Of a stretch of DNA of 14,027 nucleotides, positions 1-6,705 are shown piece by piece (position 1 is the first letter of the stretch; each line of letters begins with the position of its first letter). Under the pieces are notes generated by a model, which saw only the letters and a program-made list of their open reading frames with translations, made no database searches and was not told where the DNA came from. This DNA comes from an uncultured Chromatiaceae bacterium (GTDB lineage Bacteria > Pseudomonadota > Gammaproteobacteria > Enterobacterales > Alteromonadaceae), in contig CAMLRA010000104.1 in NCBI GenBank assembly GCA_946482325.1, forward strand, positions 1-14,027, written 5' to 3'. The position numbers were made by a program, and so were the translations under genes.

Positions 1-923
1 GCACGGTGGGCAGCAACTTTAGTCAGTGCTTTTGTCGCGATGTCCATCACATAAATCTCTGAATTGCCATCTTTTGACAAGGTCATCGCCATTTTCCGAC
101 CATCCGGCGACCATACCGGAGAACCATTAATGCCTTTAAATGATGTCAGGATACTGCGGCGAGCTGTGTAAACGTCCTGAATATAGATCTGAGATTGTTT
201 GCGTTCAAATGTTACATAAGCCAATTTAGTACCATCCGGCGACCAGCTTGGCGACATCAGCGGCTCTTTAGCACGTAATAAAACCTGCTCATTTTCACCG
301 TCATAGTCGGCGACCACTAACTGATAACGATATTCCTGCCGGTCACGCACTAACACGTAAGCGATTTTTGTTGAGAAAGCACCGCGTTCGCCAGTCAATT
401 TTTCATAAATAACATCACTCATGCGATGCGCGTACTGCCGGAATTGTTTACCGGTAATGGTAATTTCGCTGGCATGCAGAATATGATTAGAGCCCCCAAC
501 GATGCGACCGGCAGCATTCATCATTGGCTGACCGACGCCGCCCTTGGCTTTTACAACATCGACCAGCTCATAGCTGATAGTGTAACGGTCCATGCCAACT
601 TCTTTAATTGTCCCCATCACTACAGCTTCAACACCTGTGCGGTCCCAGACAGCAGCATTGAACTGGCTGCTGTTCTGTGGCTGTTGTGGCATCCGCATCG
701 CATTGATCGGATTGAATTTGCCACTGCGCATCAGGTCGGCAGACACAATCTGGCTGATATCCTGATTCGGTTTAGTCGCACCGACAAAAGCAAAAGGTAC
801 AATAGCTACAGGGCGGGCGCTATCGACACCTTCAGTAATAATAATTTCCAATGAAGCCTGTGCACAGCTGGCGATGAATGCTGCAGCAGCAATCATGGAC
901 TTCGTTATCCATCTGAAATTCAT
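1..923 (-). CDS. tolB: Tol-Pal periplasmic protein TolB, partial (C-terminal part outside window)
   Basis: The first 307 codons are present, starting with ATG at 923-921, and the frame stays open to the window edge. TolB is the periplasmic partner of TolA and Pal in the Tol-Pal complex, which couples inner-membrane energy to outer-membrane constriction and lipid homeostasis. Residues 1-23 read as a signal peptide (hydrophobic IAAAAFIA core, cleavage likely after AQA). The mature end, LEIIITEGVDSARP, aligns with the N-terminal TolA-binding strand of E. coli TolB. Residues about 25-165 form the TolB_N domain. The beta-propeller begins after about 180, with WSPDG blade motifs at 227-231 and 271-275. 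The gene lies 17 bp after tolA with only a weak GA-rich ribosome site, as expected for the last part of a tolQRAB(-pal) operon. Identification is secure. Confidence 0.97.
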   Translation of the reverse strand, partial: MNFRWITKSMIAAAAFIASCAQASLEIIITEGVDSARPVAIVPFAFVGATKPNQDISQIVSADLMRSGKFNPINAMRMPQQPQNSSQFNAAVWDRTGVEAVVMGTIKEVGMDRYTISYELVDVVKAKGGVGQPMMNAAGRIVGGSNHILHASEITITGKQFRQYAHRMSDVIYEKLTGERGAFSTKIAYVLVRDRQEYRYQLVVADYDGENEQVLLRAKEPLMSPSWSPDGTKLAYVTFERKQSQIYIQDVYTARRSILTSFKGINGSPVWSPDGRKMAMTLSKDGNSEIYVMDIATKALTKVAAHR

Positions 924-940
924 ATAGTCTCGTCTCTGTG

Positions 941-1888
941 TTATTTCTTAAACGGTAATTTCAATTCACGGAACTCCTGGTTTAAATCAGGATCTTCCGG
1001 CATTGGGAAACGACCAACCCGGTTAATTGCATTGACTGCGGCATTACACACACCTGCGTCACCGCCGACTACATTCAGGCTGGTTACAAAACCATTGCTG
1101 GCCAGTTTCAACTCGATCACGCATTCTTTGCCGTTCATCGTATCGTCAGTAAACCAGCTTTGACGGACGCGTTCGACAATCATTGCAACATATCGTTGTT
1201 TTTCTGTCAGCAGCTGCCCTTGACGGGCAGCACGGCGAGCTTCGTCCGCCTCTTCTGCCAGTTCATCCTCCAGCATCATTTCTTCTGCTGCTTTATCTAA
1301 TTCTTGCTTGCGCTTTTTCTCTTCAGCTTTTTTCTTCTTCAATGCTTCAGCTTTTTTCTTGGCTTCAGCATCTTTTTTCTTTTTAAGCTCTTCTTCTTTC
1401 TTTTTCTTAGCTAGCTCTTCTTTCTTTTTCTTTTCAGCCTCAGCCTTTTTGCGCTCTTCTTCTTTTTTCTGTTTATCCAGCTTTTCTTTTTCTTTTTTCT
1501 TCTTTAACGCCAGATCAGCTTCTTCTTTTTTCTTTTTTGCTTCTTCTTGTTTCTTCTTTACCTGAATCTCTTTCTGTTCCTGAATTTTTCGCTCTTCATC
1601 AATCTTCTGTAACTCTTCCTGCGGATCTTCTTCAGGCTCCTCGGGTTTTGGCTCTGGTTTTGGCGGTTCAGGCTTAGGTTCAGGTTTTTTGCGGGTTGGC
1701 TTTTCAGCCTCTTTCAGGTTCGGATTATCCACCATGCTAGCCTGCAATGGCGCATTGGATGCCGAATACAATGGCACCACTATCACTTCGTTTTTGTCAA
1801 AAAAACTGAAATTGACAAAGAGCGCCAACAACAATGCCAGATGCAGAGACGCTGATATCTGCAGCGCCTTTTTAAACGCCGGATCCAT
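941..1888 (-). CDS. tolA: Cell envelope protein TolA
   Basis: TolA spans the periplasm, linking the TolQR proton motor in the inner membrane to TolB and Pal. The 315-residue product has the three expected domains. An N-terminal membrane anchor lies at about 10-30, with S12 and H16 at the spacing of the E. coli S18/H22 motif that contacts TolQR. A Pro/Glu/Lys stretch at about 63-88 leads into a long Lys/Glu/Ala helical domain at about 90-222. A C-terminal globular domain at about 225-315 contains Cys256 and Cys281, likely a disulfide pair. It is shorter than the 421-residue E. coli protein, and the helical linker accounts for the difference. ATG follows the tolR stop by one base, indicating translational coupling. 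The A-rich coding strand gives long serine/phenylalanine shadow frames opposite, which are not genes. Confidence 0.97.
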   Translation of the reverse strand: MDPAFKKALQISASLHLALLLALFVNFSFFDKNEVIVVPLYSASNAPLQASMVDNPNLKEAEKPTRKKPEPKPEPPKPEPKPEEPEEDPQEELQKIDEERKIQEQKEIQVKKKQEEAKKKKEEADLALKKKKEKEKLDKQKKEEERKKAEAEKKKKEELAKKKKEEELKKKKDAEAKKKAEALKKKKAEEKKRKQELDKAAEEMMLEDELAEEADEARRAARQGQLLTEKQRYVAMIVERVRQSWFTDDTMNGKECVIELKLASNGFVTSLNVVGGDAGVCNAAVNAINRVGRFPMPEDPDLNQEFRELKLPFKK

Positions 1889-1889
1889 C

Positions 1890-2321
1890 TTACTTAGACT
1901 CCACGTCTTCAGTCATCAATCCGACCGCAGGGGCGCCAGCTTCCTTTAACATATTAAGTAGATGGATCACTGAGTTGTAATCAACCCGGCCGTCCGCTTT
2001 GATAATAACCTGAGTACCCGGCTCTATGGTCAGAGTGCTCATCACTTCAGCCTGCAAAGCTTCGGCGTTAAACGGCCCTTTCTGCACACTGTCTTTTTCG
2101 AAATAATACAAACCAGCTTCGTCTACTGTCGCGACGATGGGGGTTTTATTGTCTTTCATCTGTTCAATGGGTTCGGCTTTCGACTTCGGCAGTTCAACCT
2201 TTACACCCTGGGTGATAATTGGCGTCGTCACCATAAAAATAACCATCAGCACCAACATCACGTCGATGTATGGGACTACGTTTATTTCCGCCACCATCCG
2301 GCGCTTCTTCCGGACGTACAT
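1890..2321 (-). CDS. tolR: Tol-Pal stator protein TolR (ExbD family)
   Basis: TolR pairs with TolQ as the proton-conducting motor that energises TolA. The product is 143 residues, normal for the family. A short basic cytoplasmic start (RKKRR) leads to one membrane helix at about 18-37. D20, in PYIDVMLVLM, corresponds to the proton-carrying D23 of E. coli TolR. The periplasmic ExbD/TolR domain follows, with the usual VELPKSKAEP linker and a C-terminal LLNMLKEAG helix. The ATG shares its A with the tolQ TAA stop (1-nt overlap), and tolA starts one base after the tolR stop, so Q, R and A are probably translated in a coupled fashion. Confidence 0.97.
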   Translation of the reverse strand: MYVRKKRRMVAEINVVPYIDVMLVLMVIFMVTTPIITQGVKVELPKSKAEPIEQMKDNKTPIVATVDEAGLYYFEKDSVQKGPFNAEALQAEVMSTLTIEPGTQVIIKADGRVDYNSVIHLLNMLKEAGAPAVGLMTEDVESK

Positions 2322-3007
2322 TAGTGATTGTCTCCGCTGCTGACGGCCTGACGGTGCAGGATGTTTGAAAACTCTTCAACGAAGTTGGCATATGAGTTTT
2401 CCAGCTGCTCGACACTGTGTGAGAATTTGTTGTACGCGATAACGGCAGGAATCGCGGCAAACAGACCAATCGCTGTTGCGATAAGTGCTTCAGCAATCGG
2501 TGGCGCGACCATTGCTAATGTGGCTTGCTGTACTGCACCTAATGCCATAAAAGCGTTCATGATGCCCCAGACAGTTCCAAACAGACCGATATACGGGCTG
2601 ATAGATCCAACAGTTGCTAAAAAAGGTAAGTGTGTTTCCAATCGTTCAACTTCACGGGATAAGCCCACACGCATCGCGCGTTGTGTACCTTCCATCACGG
2701 CTGCCGGTGAACGTGCCGAGGTCTTGTGCAGACGGGCAAACTCTTTGAAACCAGCTTTAAACAAAGCTTCCATCCCTGAGACATTGGCACGGGCGCTGAC
2801 CTCATTGTAAAGCTTGGATAAATCAATACCTGACCAGAAACGGTCTTCAAATTTACGGCTCTCATCAAGCGCCTGACTCAGAGCTTTATTGCGCTGGATG
2901 ATCATGGCCCAAGACACGATAGAAGCGGACATCAGGATCAACATCACAATTTTGACCACGATACTGGCTTCGAGAATAAGACTTAGGACTGAAAGCTGAC
3001 CTGCCAC
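2321..3007 (-). CDS. tolQ: Tol-Pal proton channel protein TolQ (ExbB/MotA family), GTG start
   Basis: TolQ is the three-helix inner-membrane subunit that forms the proton channel with TolR. The 228-residue product aligns end to end with E. coli TolQ. Membrane helices fall at about 16-37, 132-157 and 170-193. T145 (FGTVWG) and T178 (LIATAIG) sit at the same numbers as the two conserved channel threonines of E. coli. The start codon is GTG at 3007-3005. It is preceded by a good Shine-Dalgarno (AGAGGT, 8 nt away), and the nearby upstream ATG is out of frame. A promoter candidate lies about 40 nt upstream (TTGAGT, 17 bp, TATCAT). ybgC, which often leads this operon, is not present upstream. Confidence 0.97.
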   Translation of the reverse strand: MAGQLSVLSLILEASIVVKIVMLILMSASIVSWAMIIQRNKALSQALDESRKFEDRFWSGIDLSKLYNEVSARANVSGMEALFKAGFKEFARLHKTSARSPAAVMEGTQRAMRVGLSREVERLETHLPFLATVGSISPYIGLFGTVWGIMNAFMALGAVQQATLAMVAPPIAEALIATAIGLFAAIPAVIAYNKFSHSVEQLENSYANFVEEFSNILHRQAVSSGDNH

Positions 3008-3054
3008 CGGAAAACACCTCTGAACATCTGAAAATGGCTACAAATTTGGGCGCT

Positions 3055-3083
3055 ATGATATTGGACACCCGTGTTTAACTCAA
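3055..3083 (-). promoter_or_regulatory. Candidate sigma70 promoter of tolQRAB
   Basis: On the minus strand there is TTGAGT (3083-3078), a 17-bp spacer, then TATCAT (3060-3055). The -10 box matches 5 of 6 consensus bases and the -35 box 4 of 6. Transcription would start near 3048, giving a leader of about 40 nt that contains the tolQ Shine-Dalgarno. The ruvB operon has its own terminator, which supports an independent tol promoter. The call is inferred from sequence only. Confidence 0.55.
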
Positions 3084-3130
3084 CAGAACCTGCTCGGCAT
3101 TTGTAAAAAAAATTCAGAACTTCACAGCAG

Positions 3131-3149
3131 TTGTTGGTTAATTCAACAA
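3131..3149. repeat. Inverted repeat TTGTTG-N7-CAACAA upstream of tolQ promoter
   Basis: TTGTTG (3131-3136) and CAACAA (3144-3149) are perfect inverted copies separated by 7 bases. The site lies about 48 bp upstream of the candidate tolQ -35 box. It has the size and symmetry of a dimeric regulator site, but I do not recognise the motif and it could be chance. Confidence 0.3.
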
Positions 3150-3178
3150 TGAGTCAGGCCAGCTTTGCCGTAAGTTCC

Positions 3179-3220
3179 TGAATTCGCGATGAACAGAACT
3201 GAATTAACGATGAAACGCAG
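3179..3220. repeat. Imperfect 21-bp tandem repeat
   Basis: Two adjacent 21-bp units start with TGAATT (3179 and 3200). They match at 13 of the first 15 bases (TGAATTnnCGATGAA) and then diverge. A third partial AATTCA follows at 3221. A 21-bp period is two helical turns, so both copies face the same side of the DNA. The function is unknown. Confidence 0.4.
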
Positions 3221-3261
3221 AATTCACCCGTCAAACGGCACAGTATTTTTTTTAATGTCAC

Positions 3262-3278
3262 AATTGGTAAGACCAATT
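3262..3278. promoter_or_regulatory. Perfect PdhR/GntR-family operator-like palindrome
   Basis: AATTGGT-AAG-ACCAATT is a perfect palindrome with 7-bp arms and a 3-bp centre. It matches the known E. coli PdhR box, ATTGGT-N3-ACCAAT. Related FadR-subfamily GntR regulators such as LldR and FadR use similar TGGT-N3-ACCA cores, so the exact regulator is uncertain. The site lies between two divergent transcription units, about 180 bp upstream of the tolQ -35 box and about 120 bp upstream of the plus-strand small-RNA -35 box. Neither distance suits simple promoter occlusion, so a further unrecognised promoter or a longer-range effect is possible. Confidence 0.55.
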
Positions 3279-3329
3279 TCACAAATCGCTACAGACGCCG
3301 CCAAATATGAATCCCAGTCATTACAATTT

Positions 3330-3356
3330 AATATTCATGAATATTGCATGAATATT
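3330..3356. repeat. 16-bp perfect palindrome with 11-bp-spaced direct repeat
   Basis: Bases 3330-3345 (AATATTCATGAATATT) are self-complementary. CATGAATATT occurs at 3336-3345 and again at 3347-3356, an 11-bp period close to one helical turn. The cluster lies about 76-102 bp upstream of the predicted start of the plus-strand transcript, a range typical for activator sites. The AT-rich composition raises the chance of coincidence, and no regulator is recognised. Confidence 0.4.
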
Positions 3357-3396
3357 CGCATTAGTTTTTATTATCTATCTCGGCAATTTTTCTCGT

Positions 3397-3425
3397 TTGA
3401 AGTAAATATTCTAAATCCCTAGAAT
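3397..3425 (+). promoter_or_regulatory. Near-consensus sigma70 promoter for candidate small RNA
   Basis: TTGAAG (3397-3402), a 17-bp spacer and TAGAAT (3420-3425) face right. The -35 box matches 4 of 6 and the -10 box 5 of 6 consensus bases, with ideal spacing and AT-rich DNA upstream. Transcription should begin near 3432. No protein gene lies on this strand for the next 8 kb, but a strong terminator lies at 3578-3603, so the promoter and terminator probably delimit one short RNA. Confidence 0.6.
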
Positions 3426-3431
3426 GCGCAG

Positions 3432-3603
3432 CGTGTTCTGCACTAGCGCAACGATTCAGACCGAGGGTGTTGAATTGTAGTGAAGATCACAGAGCGATTG
3501 GGTGTCTGGAAACAGAAACCGGGTTGCTCAACATGTTCCCTGGATTTTTTGAAGTCTTACTTCAACTTGTTGCATTGCCCGCTCCCTGAGCGGGTTTTTT
3601 TTT
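3432..3603 (+). ncRNA. Candidate small RNA of about 172 nt between tolQ and ruvB
   Basis: The transcript is bounded by a good promoter (3397-3425) and a perfect U-tailed terminator (3578-3603), and it contains no convincing protein gene. It folds into a run of short hairpins by eye. These are GTGA/TCAC (3480-3490), GGT-G-TCTG closed by a GAAA tetraloop (3501-3520), and TTGAAGT/ACTTCAA with a 3-nt loop (3549-3565), followed by the terminator. The nine-U tail is typical of Hfq-dependent small RNAs. I do not recognise it as 6S, Spot 42, GcvB, CsrB, GlmY/Z or another named RNA. It is divergent from tolQ and convergent with ruvB, whose own terminator lies just beyond it. An alternative is a tiny mRNA for an 18-residue hydrophobic peptide at 3533-3589. 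The start is inferred from the promoter and its exact base is uncertain. Confidence 0.55.
3578..3603 (+). terminator. Intrinsic terminator of the candidate small RNA
   Basis: CCCGCTC (3578-3584), loop CCT and GAGCGGG (3588-3594) form a perfect 7-bp GC-rich stem, followed directly by nine Ts (3595-3603). The minus-strand reading has no T-run after the stem, so the terminator acts on rightward transcription only. Confidence 0.88.
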
Positions 3604-3607
3604 GGCT

Positions 3608-3648
3608 AAACAAAATCAGGCATTCCCATCGCAAACATGGAGAATGCC
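3608..3648 (-). terminator. Intrinsic terminator after ruvB
   Basis: On the minus strand GGCATTC-T-CCAT (3648-3637) pairs with ATGG-GAATGCC (3629-3619). This gives 11 base pairs with one bulged T and a 7-nt loop, followed by a T-rich tail (TGATTTTGTTT). It begins 12 bases after the ruvB stop and would end the yebC-ruvCAB transcript. It abuts the opposing small-RNA terminator, giving a back-to-back pair. Confidence 0.65.
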
Positions 3649-3659
3649 ATCCTCTCCGC

Positions 3660-4673
3660 TCAGTTTGCTGACTGCGGCAAGTCAAGGCCAAAATGGCGAT
3701 AAGCATGTTGCGACGCGATCCGCCCGCGTGGCGTACGCTGAATAAAACCTTGTTGAATCAGGTATGGTTCTATCACATCCTCAATTGTTTCTTTTTCTTC
3801 ACCAATGGCGGCCGCTAAATTATCCAACCCGACCGGGCCGCCCATAAACTTCTCTATAATCGCCAGAATCAACTTACGATCCATATAATCGAAACCCTGA
3901 GCATCGACATCCACCATCAGCAAAGCCTGATTGGCAATTTCCACATCTACTTTGCCCTGAGATTTTACCTGGGCGAAGTCACGCACCCGACGCAGCAGGC
4001 GGTTTGCGATACGCGGAGTGCCGCGTGAGCGGCGGGCGATCTCCGTAGCAGCGTCGAGATCAAGCGGCAGATTTAAGAAATCTGCCGAACGCTGTACAAT
4101 AGTGGCCAATTCTTCGGTTTTATAAAATTCGAGGCGCTGTACGATGCCAAAACGGTCGCGCAGCGGCGACGTCAGTGCACCAGCACGGGTAGTCGCGCCT
4201 ACCAGCGTAAAAGGTGGTAAATCCAGTTTAATCGAGCGGGCGGCCGGACCTTCGCCGATCATGATATCCAGCTGATAATCTTCCATCGCCGGATACAGGA
4301 TCTCTTCGACTACCGGGCTTAGGCGGTGAATTTCGTCAATAAACAGCACATCATTCGGTTCAAGATTGGTCAGAAGTGCCGCCAAATCTCCCGCTTTTTC
4401 CAGCACCGGGCCAGAAGTCTGTTTAATATTCACGCCCATTTCATTGGCGACAATCATCGCCAGTGTGGTTTTCCCCAATCCCGGCGGACCAAAGATCAAT
4501 AAATGATCCAGTGGCTCGCCCCTGCCGCGGGCCGCTTCGATAAAAATCGCCATCTGGGCACGCACATGGTCTTGCCCGGTATAGTCAGCCAGCGATTTCG
4601 GCCGGATAGCGCGGTCGATCACTTCCTCTTCAATATGGGCTGTGGGAGCCACTAAGCGATCTGCTTCAATCAT
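3660..4673 (-). CDS. ruvB: Holliday junction branch migration ATPase RuvB
   Basis: RuvB is the hexameric AAA+ motor that RuvA loads onto Holliday junctions to drive branch migration in recombinational repair. The product is 337 residues, close to the E. coli length. The Walker A motif GPPGLGKTT is at 62-70 with K68, and Walker B DEIH is at 113-116. The sensor-1 GATTRAG segment is at 159-165, the arginine finger R174 follows, and the C-terminal winged helix contains the PRGR motif near 315. The ATG at 4673 has a GAAAGG ribosome site 8 nt upstream. The gene starts 15 bp after the ruvA stop in the yebC-ruvC-ruvA-ruvB operon. Confidence 0.98.
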   Translation of the reverse strand: MIEADRLVAPTAHIEEEVIDRAIRPKSLADYTGQDHVRAQMAIFIEAARGRGEPLDHLLIFGPPGLGKTTLAMIVANEMGVNIKQTSGPVLEKAGDLAALLTNLEPNDVLFIDEIHRLSPVVEEILYPAMEDYQLDIMIGEGPAARSIKLDLPPFTLVGATTRAGALTSPLRDRFGIVQRLEFYKTEELATIVQRSADFLNLPLDLDAATEIARRSRGTPRIANRLLRRVRDFAQVKSQGKVDVEIANQALLMVDVDAQGFDYMDRKLILAIIEKFMGGPVGLDNLAAAIGEEKETIEDVIEPYLIQQGFIQRTPRGRIASQHAYRHFGLDLPQSAN

Positions 4674-4688
4674 GGTACCGGCCTTTCG

Positions 4689-5312
4689 TTAAATCATTGA
4701 TTTTAATGCGGCCTTAATCAGCTGCTCGCTGCTAAGCTCCGCTTTAAACACTTTTTTCACCGCAGCTGCGGCCTGCGACTGACTGTAGCCCAGGCTCAAT
4801 AAAGCCCCAACGGCATCCTGCTCCGGACTATCCTGCAGCGCAAATTGCTGCACTTCGTCATCCCCTAGCACTAAATGGTCAGTCACCGGCGTATCAATAT
4901 TTAATCCCCAGTCCTTTAACCTGTCACGCATTTCCACCAGCAAACGCTCAGCAGTCTTTTTGCCGACACCGGGAAGCTTCACTAAAGTACTGATATCGTT
5001 GGCCTGAACAGAACGGACAAACTGACTGGCCGTCAGGCCTGACAAAATGGTCAGCGCCATTTTCGGCCCTATGCCGTTGGCTTTGATCAACTGGCGAAAC
5101 AAACTGCGCTCAGCAACTGAACTGAAGCCATATAACAACTGCGCATCCTCACGCACGACGAAATGGGTATAAATAATGGCTTCCTGCCCGGTGGCCGGTA
5201 AGCTGTAAAAACTGGTCAGTGGCAACTGCACTTCATAACCAACACCACCAACTTCCAGCAGAATTTCCGGCGCCTGTTTTTCCAGCACCACACCGCGTAA
5301 ACGCCCAATCAT
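4689..5312 (-). CDS. ruvA: Holliday junction DNA-binding protein RuvA
   Basis: RuvA tetramers hold the four-way junction in a square-planar form and recruit RuvB. The 207-residue product has the OB-fold domain at about 1-64. E55 and D56 there match the acidic pin residues of E. coli. Two helix-hairpin-helix motifs follow (NGIGPKMA near 79-86, [11 protein letters not shown] near 114-124). A variable linker leads to the C-terminal three-helix RuvB-binding domain ([15 protein letters not shown]...). The ATG at 5312 has an AGGCAGGT ribosome site. The gene sits 46 bp after ruvC. I see no CTGT-N8-ACAG LexA box just upstream, unlike the SOS-controlled ruvAB operon of E. coli. Confidence 0.98.
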   Translation of the reverse strand: MIGRLRGVVLEKQAPEILLEVGGVGYEVQLPLTSFYSLPATGQEAIIYTHFVVREDAQLLYGFSSVAERSLFRQLIKANGIGPKMALTILSGLTASQFVRSVQANDISTLVKLPGVGKKTAERLLVEMRDRLKDWGLNIDTPVTDHLVLGDDEVQQFALQDSPEQDAVGALLSLGYSQSQAAAAVKKVFKAELSSEQLIKAALKSMI

Positions 5313-5358
5313 GAATACCTGCCTGAAGAACTGAAACTGCGGAACAAACTAACACGCC

Positions 5359-5883
5359 CTAACGACGCAAACGCCCGCGCACTGTCTTGCTGGCCTGCCC
5401 GGCCAGATGCAATAAACTTTGCTGAGTATGCCCATGGCACAGCGCAACAGCAAGGGCGTCGGCGGCATCAGCCTGCGGGTTTGCCGGTAATTTCAGCAAC
5501 GATTTCACCATATGCTGCACCTGCTCTTTCGCTGCCGCACCGGTCCCCACCACTGATTGTTTTACTTGTCGTGCTGAATATTCGTAGACATCCAGGCCAG
5601 CGAACTTGGCAGCCACTATCGCGGCGCCACGCGCCTGCCCAAGCTTTAACGCTGAATCCGGATTACGCGCCATAAACACTTGTTCAATGGCGAAGACGGT
5701 CGGCTGCGTCTGCTGAATGATTTGGCTGACGCCGTCAAAAATCTGTTTCAGCCGGTCTGGCATCTCAGTCAGCGTCATGCGGATACAACCACTGGCAATA
5801 TATTCGAATTTACTGCCATGCTGCCGGATCACGCCGTAGCCGGTGAGCCGGCTGCCGGGGTCAATGCCGAGAATAATCTGCAC
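5359..5883 (-). CDS. ruvC: Crossover junction endodeoxyribonuclease RuvC, GTG start
   Basis: RuvC is the dimeric RNase H-fold resolvase that cuts Holliday junctions symmetrically after RuvAB branch migration. The product is 174 residues, like E. coli. The four acidic catalytic residues are all present: D8 (GIDPGS), E67 (AIEQVF), and D139 and D142 (QADAADALA). The start is GTG at 5883-5881, whose first G is the last base of the yebC TAG stop, so the genes overlap by 1 nt. A GGTGG ribosome site lies 5 nt upstream inside yebC. No other start fits the conserved N-terminus, and the overlap implies coupled translation with yebC. Confidence 0.97.
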   Translation of the reverse strand: MQIILGIDPGSRLTGYGVIRQHGSKFEYIASGCIRMTLTEMPDRLKQIFDGVSQIIQQTQPTVFAIEQVFMARNPDSALKLGQARGAAIVAAKFAGLDVYEYSARQVKQSVVGTGAAAKEQVQHMVKSLLKLPANPQADAADALAVALCHGHTQQSLLHLAGQASKTVRGRLRR

Positions 5884-6626
5884 TATTCCACCAACGCCAG
5901 TACGTCGTCAGCGATCTCTGCATTGTGATAAACGTTTTGCACGTCATCAAAATCTTCAAGCATATCAATCAGCTTAAAGAACTTAACCACAGTGTCAGCG
6001 CCGATCTCGGCTTTGGTCGACGGCACCAGACTAATTTCCGCATGCTCAGCCGTGAAACCGCCCCGCTCCAGTGCTTCTTTCACATCGACAAAAGCTTCCG
6101 GTGTGGTCAGCACTTCCGCTGAACCGTCATCGTGCATCACCACATCGTCGGCTCCTGCGTCCAGCGCCAGTTCCATTATTTGGTCTTCATTGACGCCCGG
6201 CGCAAAACTCAGCATGCCCTGGCGATTAAACAGGTAAGAAACCGAACCGTTGGTGCCAAGATTGCCGCCATATTTGGTGAAGGCGCTGCGCACGTCCTGT
6301 ACTGTGCGCTTGTGGTTATCGGTCAGTGTTTCGACAATAATCGCCACGCCATTCGGACCATAGCCTTCGTACACCAATTCTTCGAAGTTTTCGCCGTCAC
6401 TGTCACCGGCACCGCGTTTCACTGCGCGATCAATCACATCACGCGATAAGTTGTTGACTAAAGCTTTGGCAATGGCAGTGCGTAAACGTGGATTACCATC
6501 CGGATCCGGACCTTGTTTGGCCGCAACGGTCAACTCGCGAATCAGTTTGGTGAAAATTTTGACTTTTTTGGCATCCTGACGCGCCTTGCGGTGCTTCATA
6601 TTGGCCCATTTACTATGTCCGGCCAT
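5883..6626 (-). CDS. yebC: YebC/PmpR family protein (TACO1-like)
   Basis: This is a cytoplasmic protein of the YebC/TACO1 family. Members were long annotated as transcriptional regulators and are now linked to relief of ribosome stalling on difficult sequences such as proline runs. The product is 247 residues with the hallmark N-terminus [18 protein letters not shown] and the conserved [12 protein letters not shown] segment near 90-101. A longer frame with four extra residues starts at 6638. I chose 6626 because it gives the canonical MAGHSKW start and places GGAG exactly 6 nt upstream. The gene follows the aspS terminator, so it probably has its own promoter in 6640-6709. The best candidate there (TTGCTC, 17 bp, CATCAT) is weak. 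It overlaps ruvC by 1 nt. Confidence 0.96.
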   Translation of the reverse strand: MAGHSKWANMKHRKARQDAKKVKIFTKLIRELTVAAKQGPDPDGNPRLRTAIAKALVNNLSRDVIDRAVKRGAGDSDGENFEELVYEGYGPNGVAIIVETLTDNHKRTVQDVRSAFTKYGGNLGTNGSVSYLFNRQGMLSFAPGVNEDQIMELALDAGADDVVMHDDGSAEVLTTPEAFVDVKEALERGGFTAEHAEISLVPSTKAEIGADTVVKFFKLIDMLEDFDDVQNVYHNAEIADDVLALVE

Positions 6627-6647
6627 CATGTACTCCATGGTTCAAAC

Positions 6648-6667
6648 GGCAGCGACGCTACGCTGCC
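6648..6667 (-). repeat. Perfect 7-bp hairpin in the yebC leader
   Basis: GGCAGCG and CGCTGCC flank a 6-base loop, 22-41 nt upstream of the yebC ATG. No T-run follows, so this is not a terminator. It could shape the yebC leader or be chance. Confidence 0.35.
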
Positions 6668-6705
6668 CGATGATGTCTGTTGAAGAGTGGTTGAGCAACT
6701 CATCG

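Noticed and set aside
426..854. Plus-strand frame of 142 codons
   Set aside because: It lies entirely opposite tolB, whose frame is unmistakable, and it has no ribosome site or recognisable domain.
1183..1565. Plus-strand serine/phenylalanine-rich frames
   Set aside because: They are the complement of the Lys/Glu repeats of tolA, and the low-complexity composition fully explains them.
2194..2496. 100-codon minus-strand frame across the tolQ-tolR junction
   Set aside because: It is an alternative frame of two well-identified genes on the same strand, with no independent start signal.
3189..3422. 77-codon plus-strand frame in the tolQ-ruvB gap
   Set aside because: It has no Shine-Dalgarno and no recognisable domain. 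It runs through the operator-like palindrome and repeats and ends inside the small-RNA promoter.
3432..3603. CsrB-like or 6S-like RNA identity for the candidate small RNA
   Set aside because: Only two GGA motifs are present, far fewer than in CsrB-type RNAs, and the long open-bubble duplex of 6S RNA is not visible.
3480..3671. 63-codon plus-strand frame starting with GTG
   Set aside because: It runs through a strong intrinsic terminator and into ruvB, so a full-length mRNA would not form.
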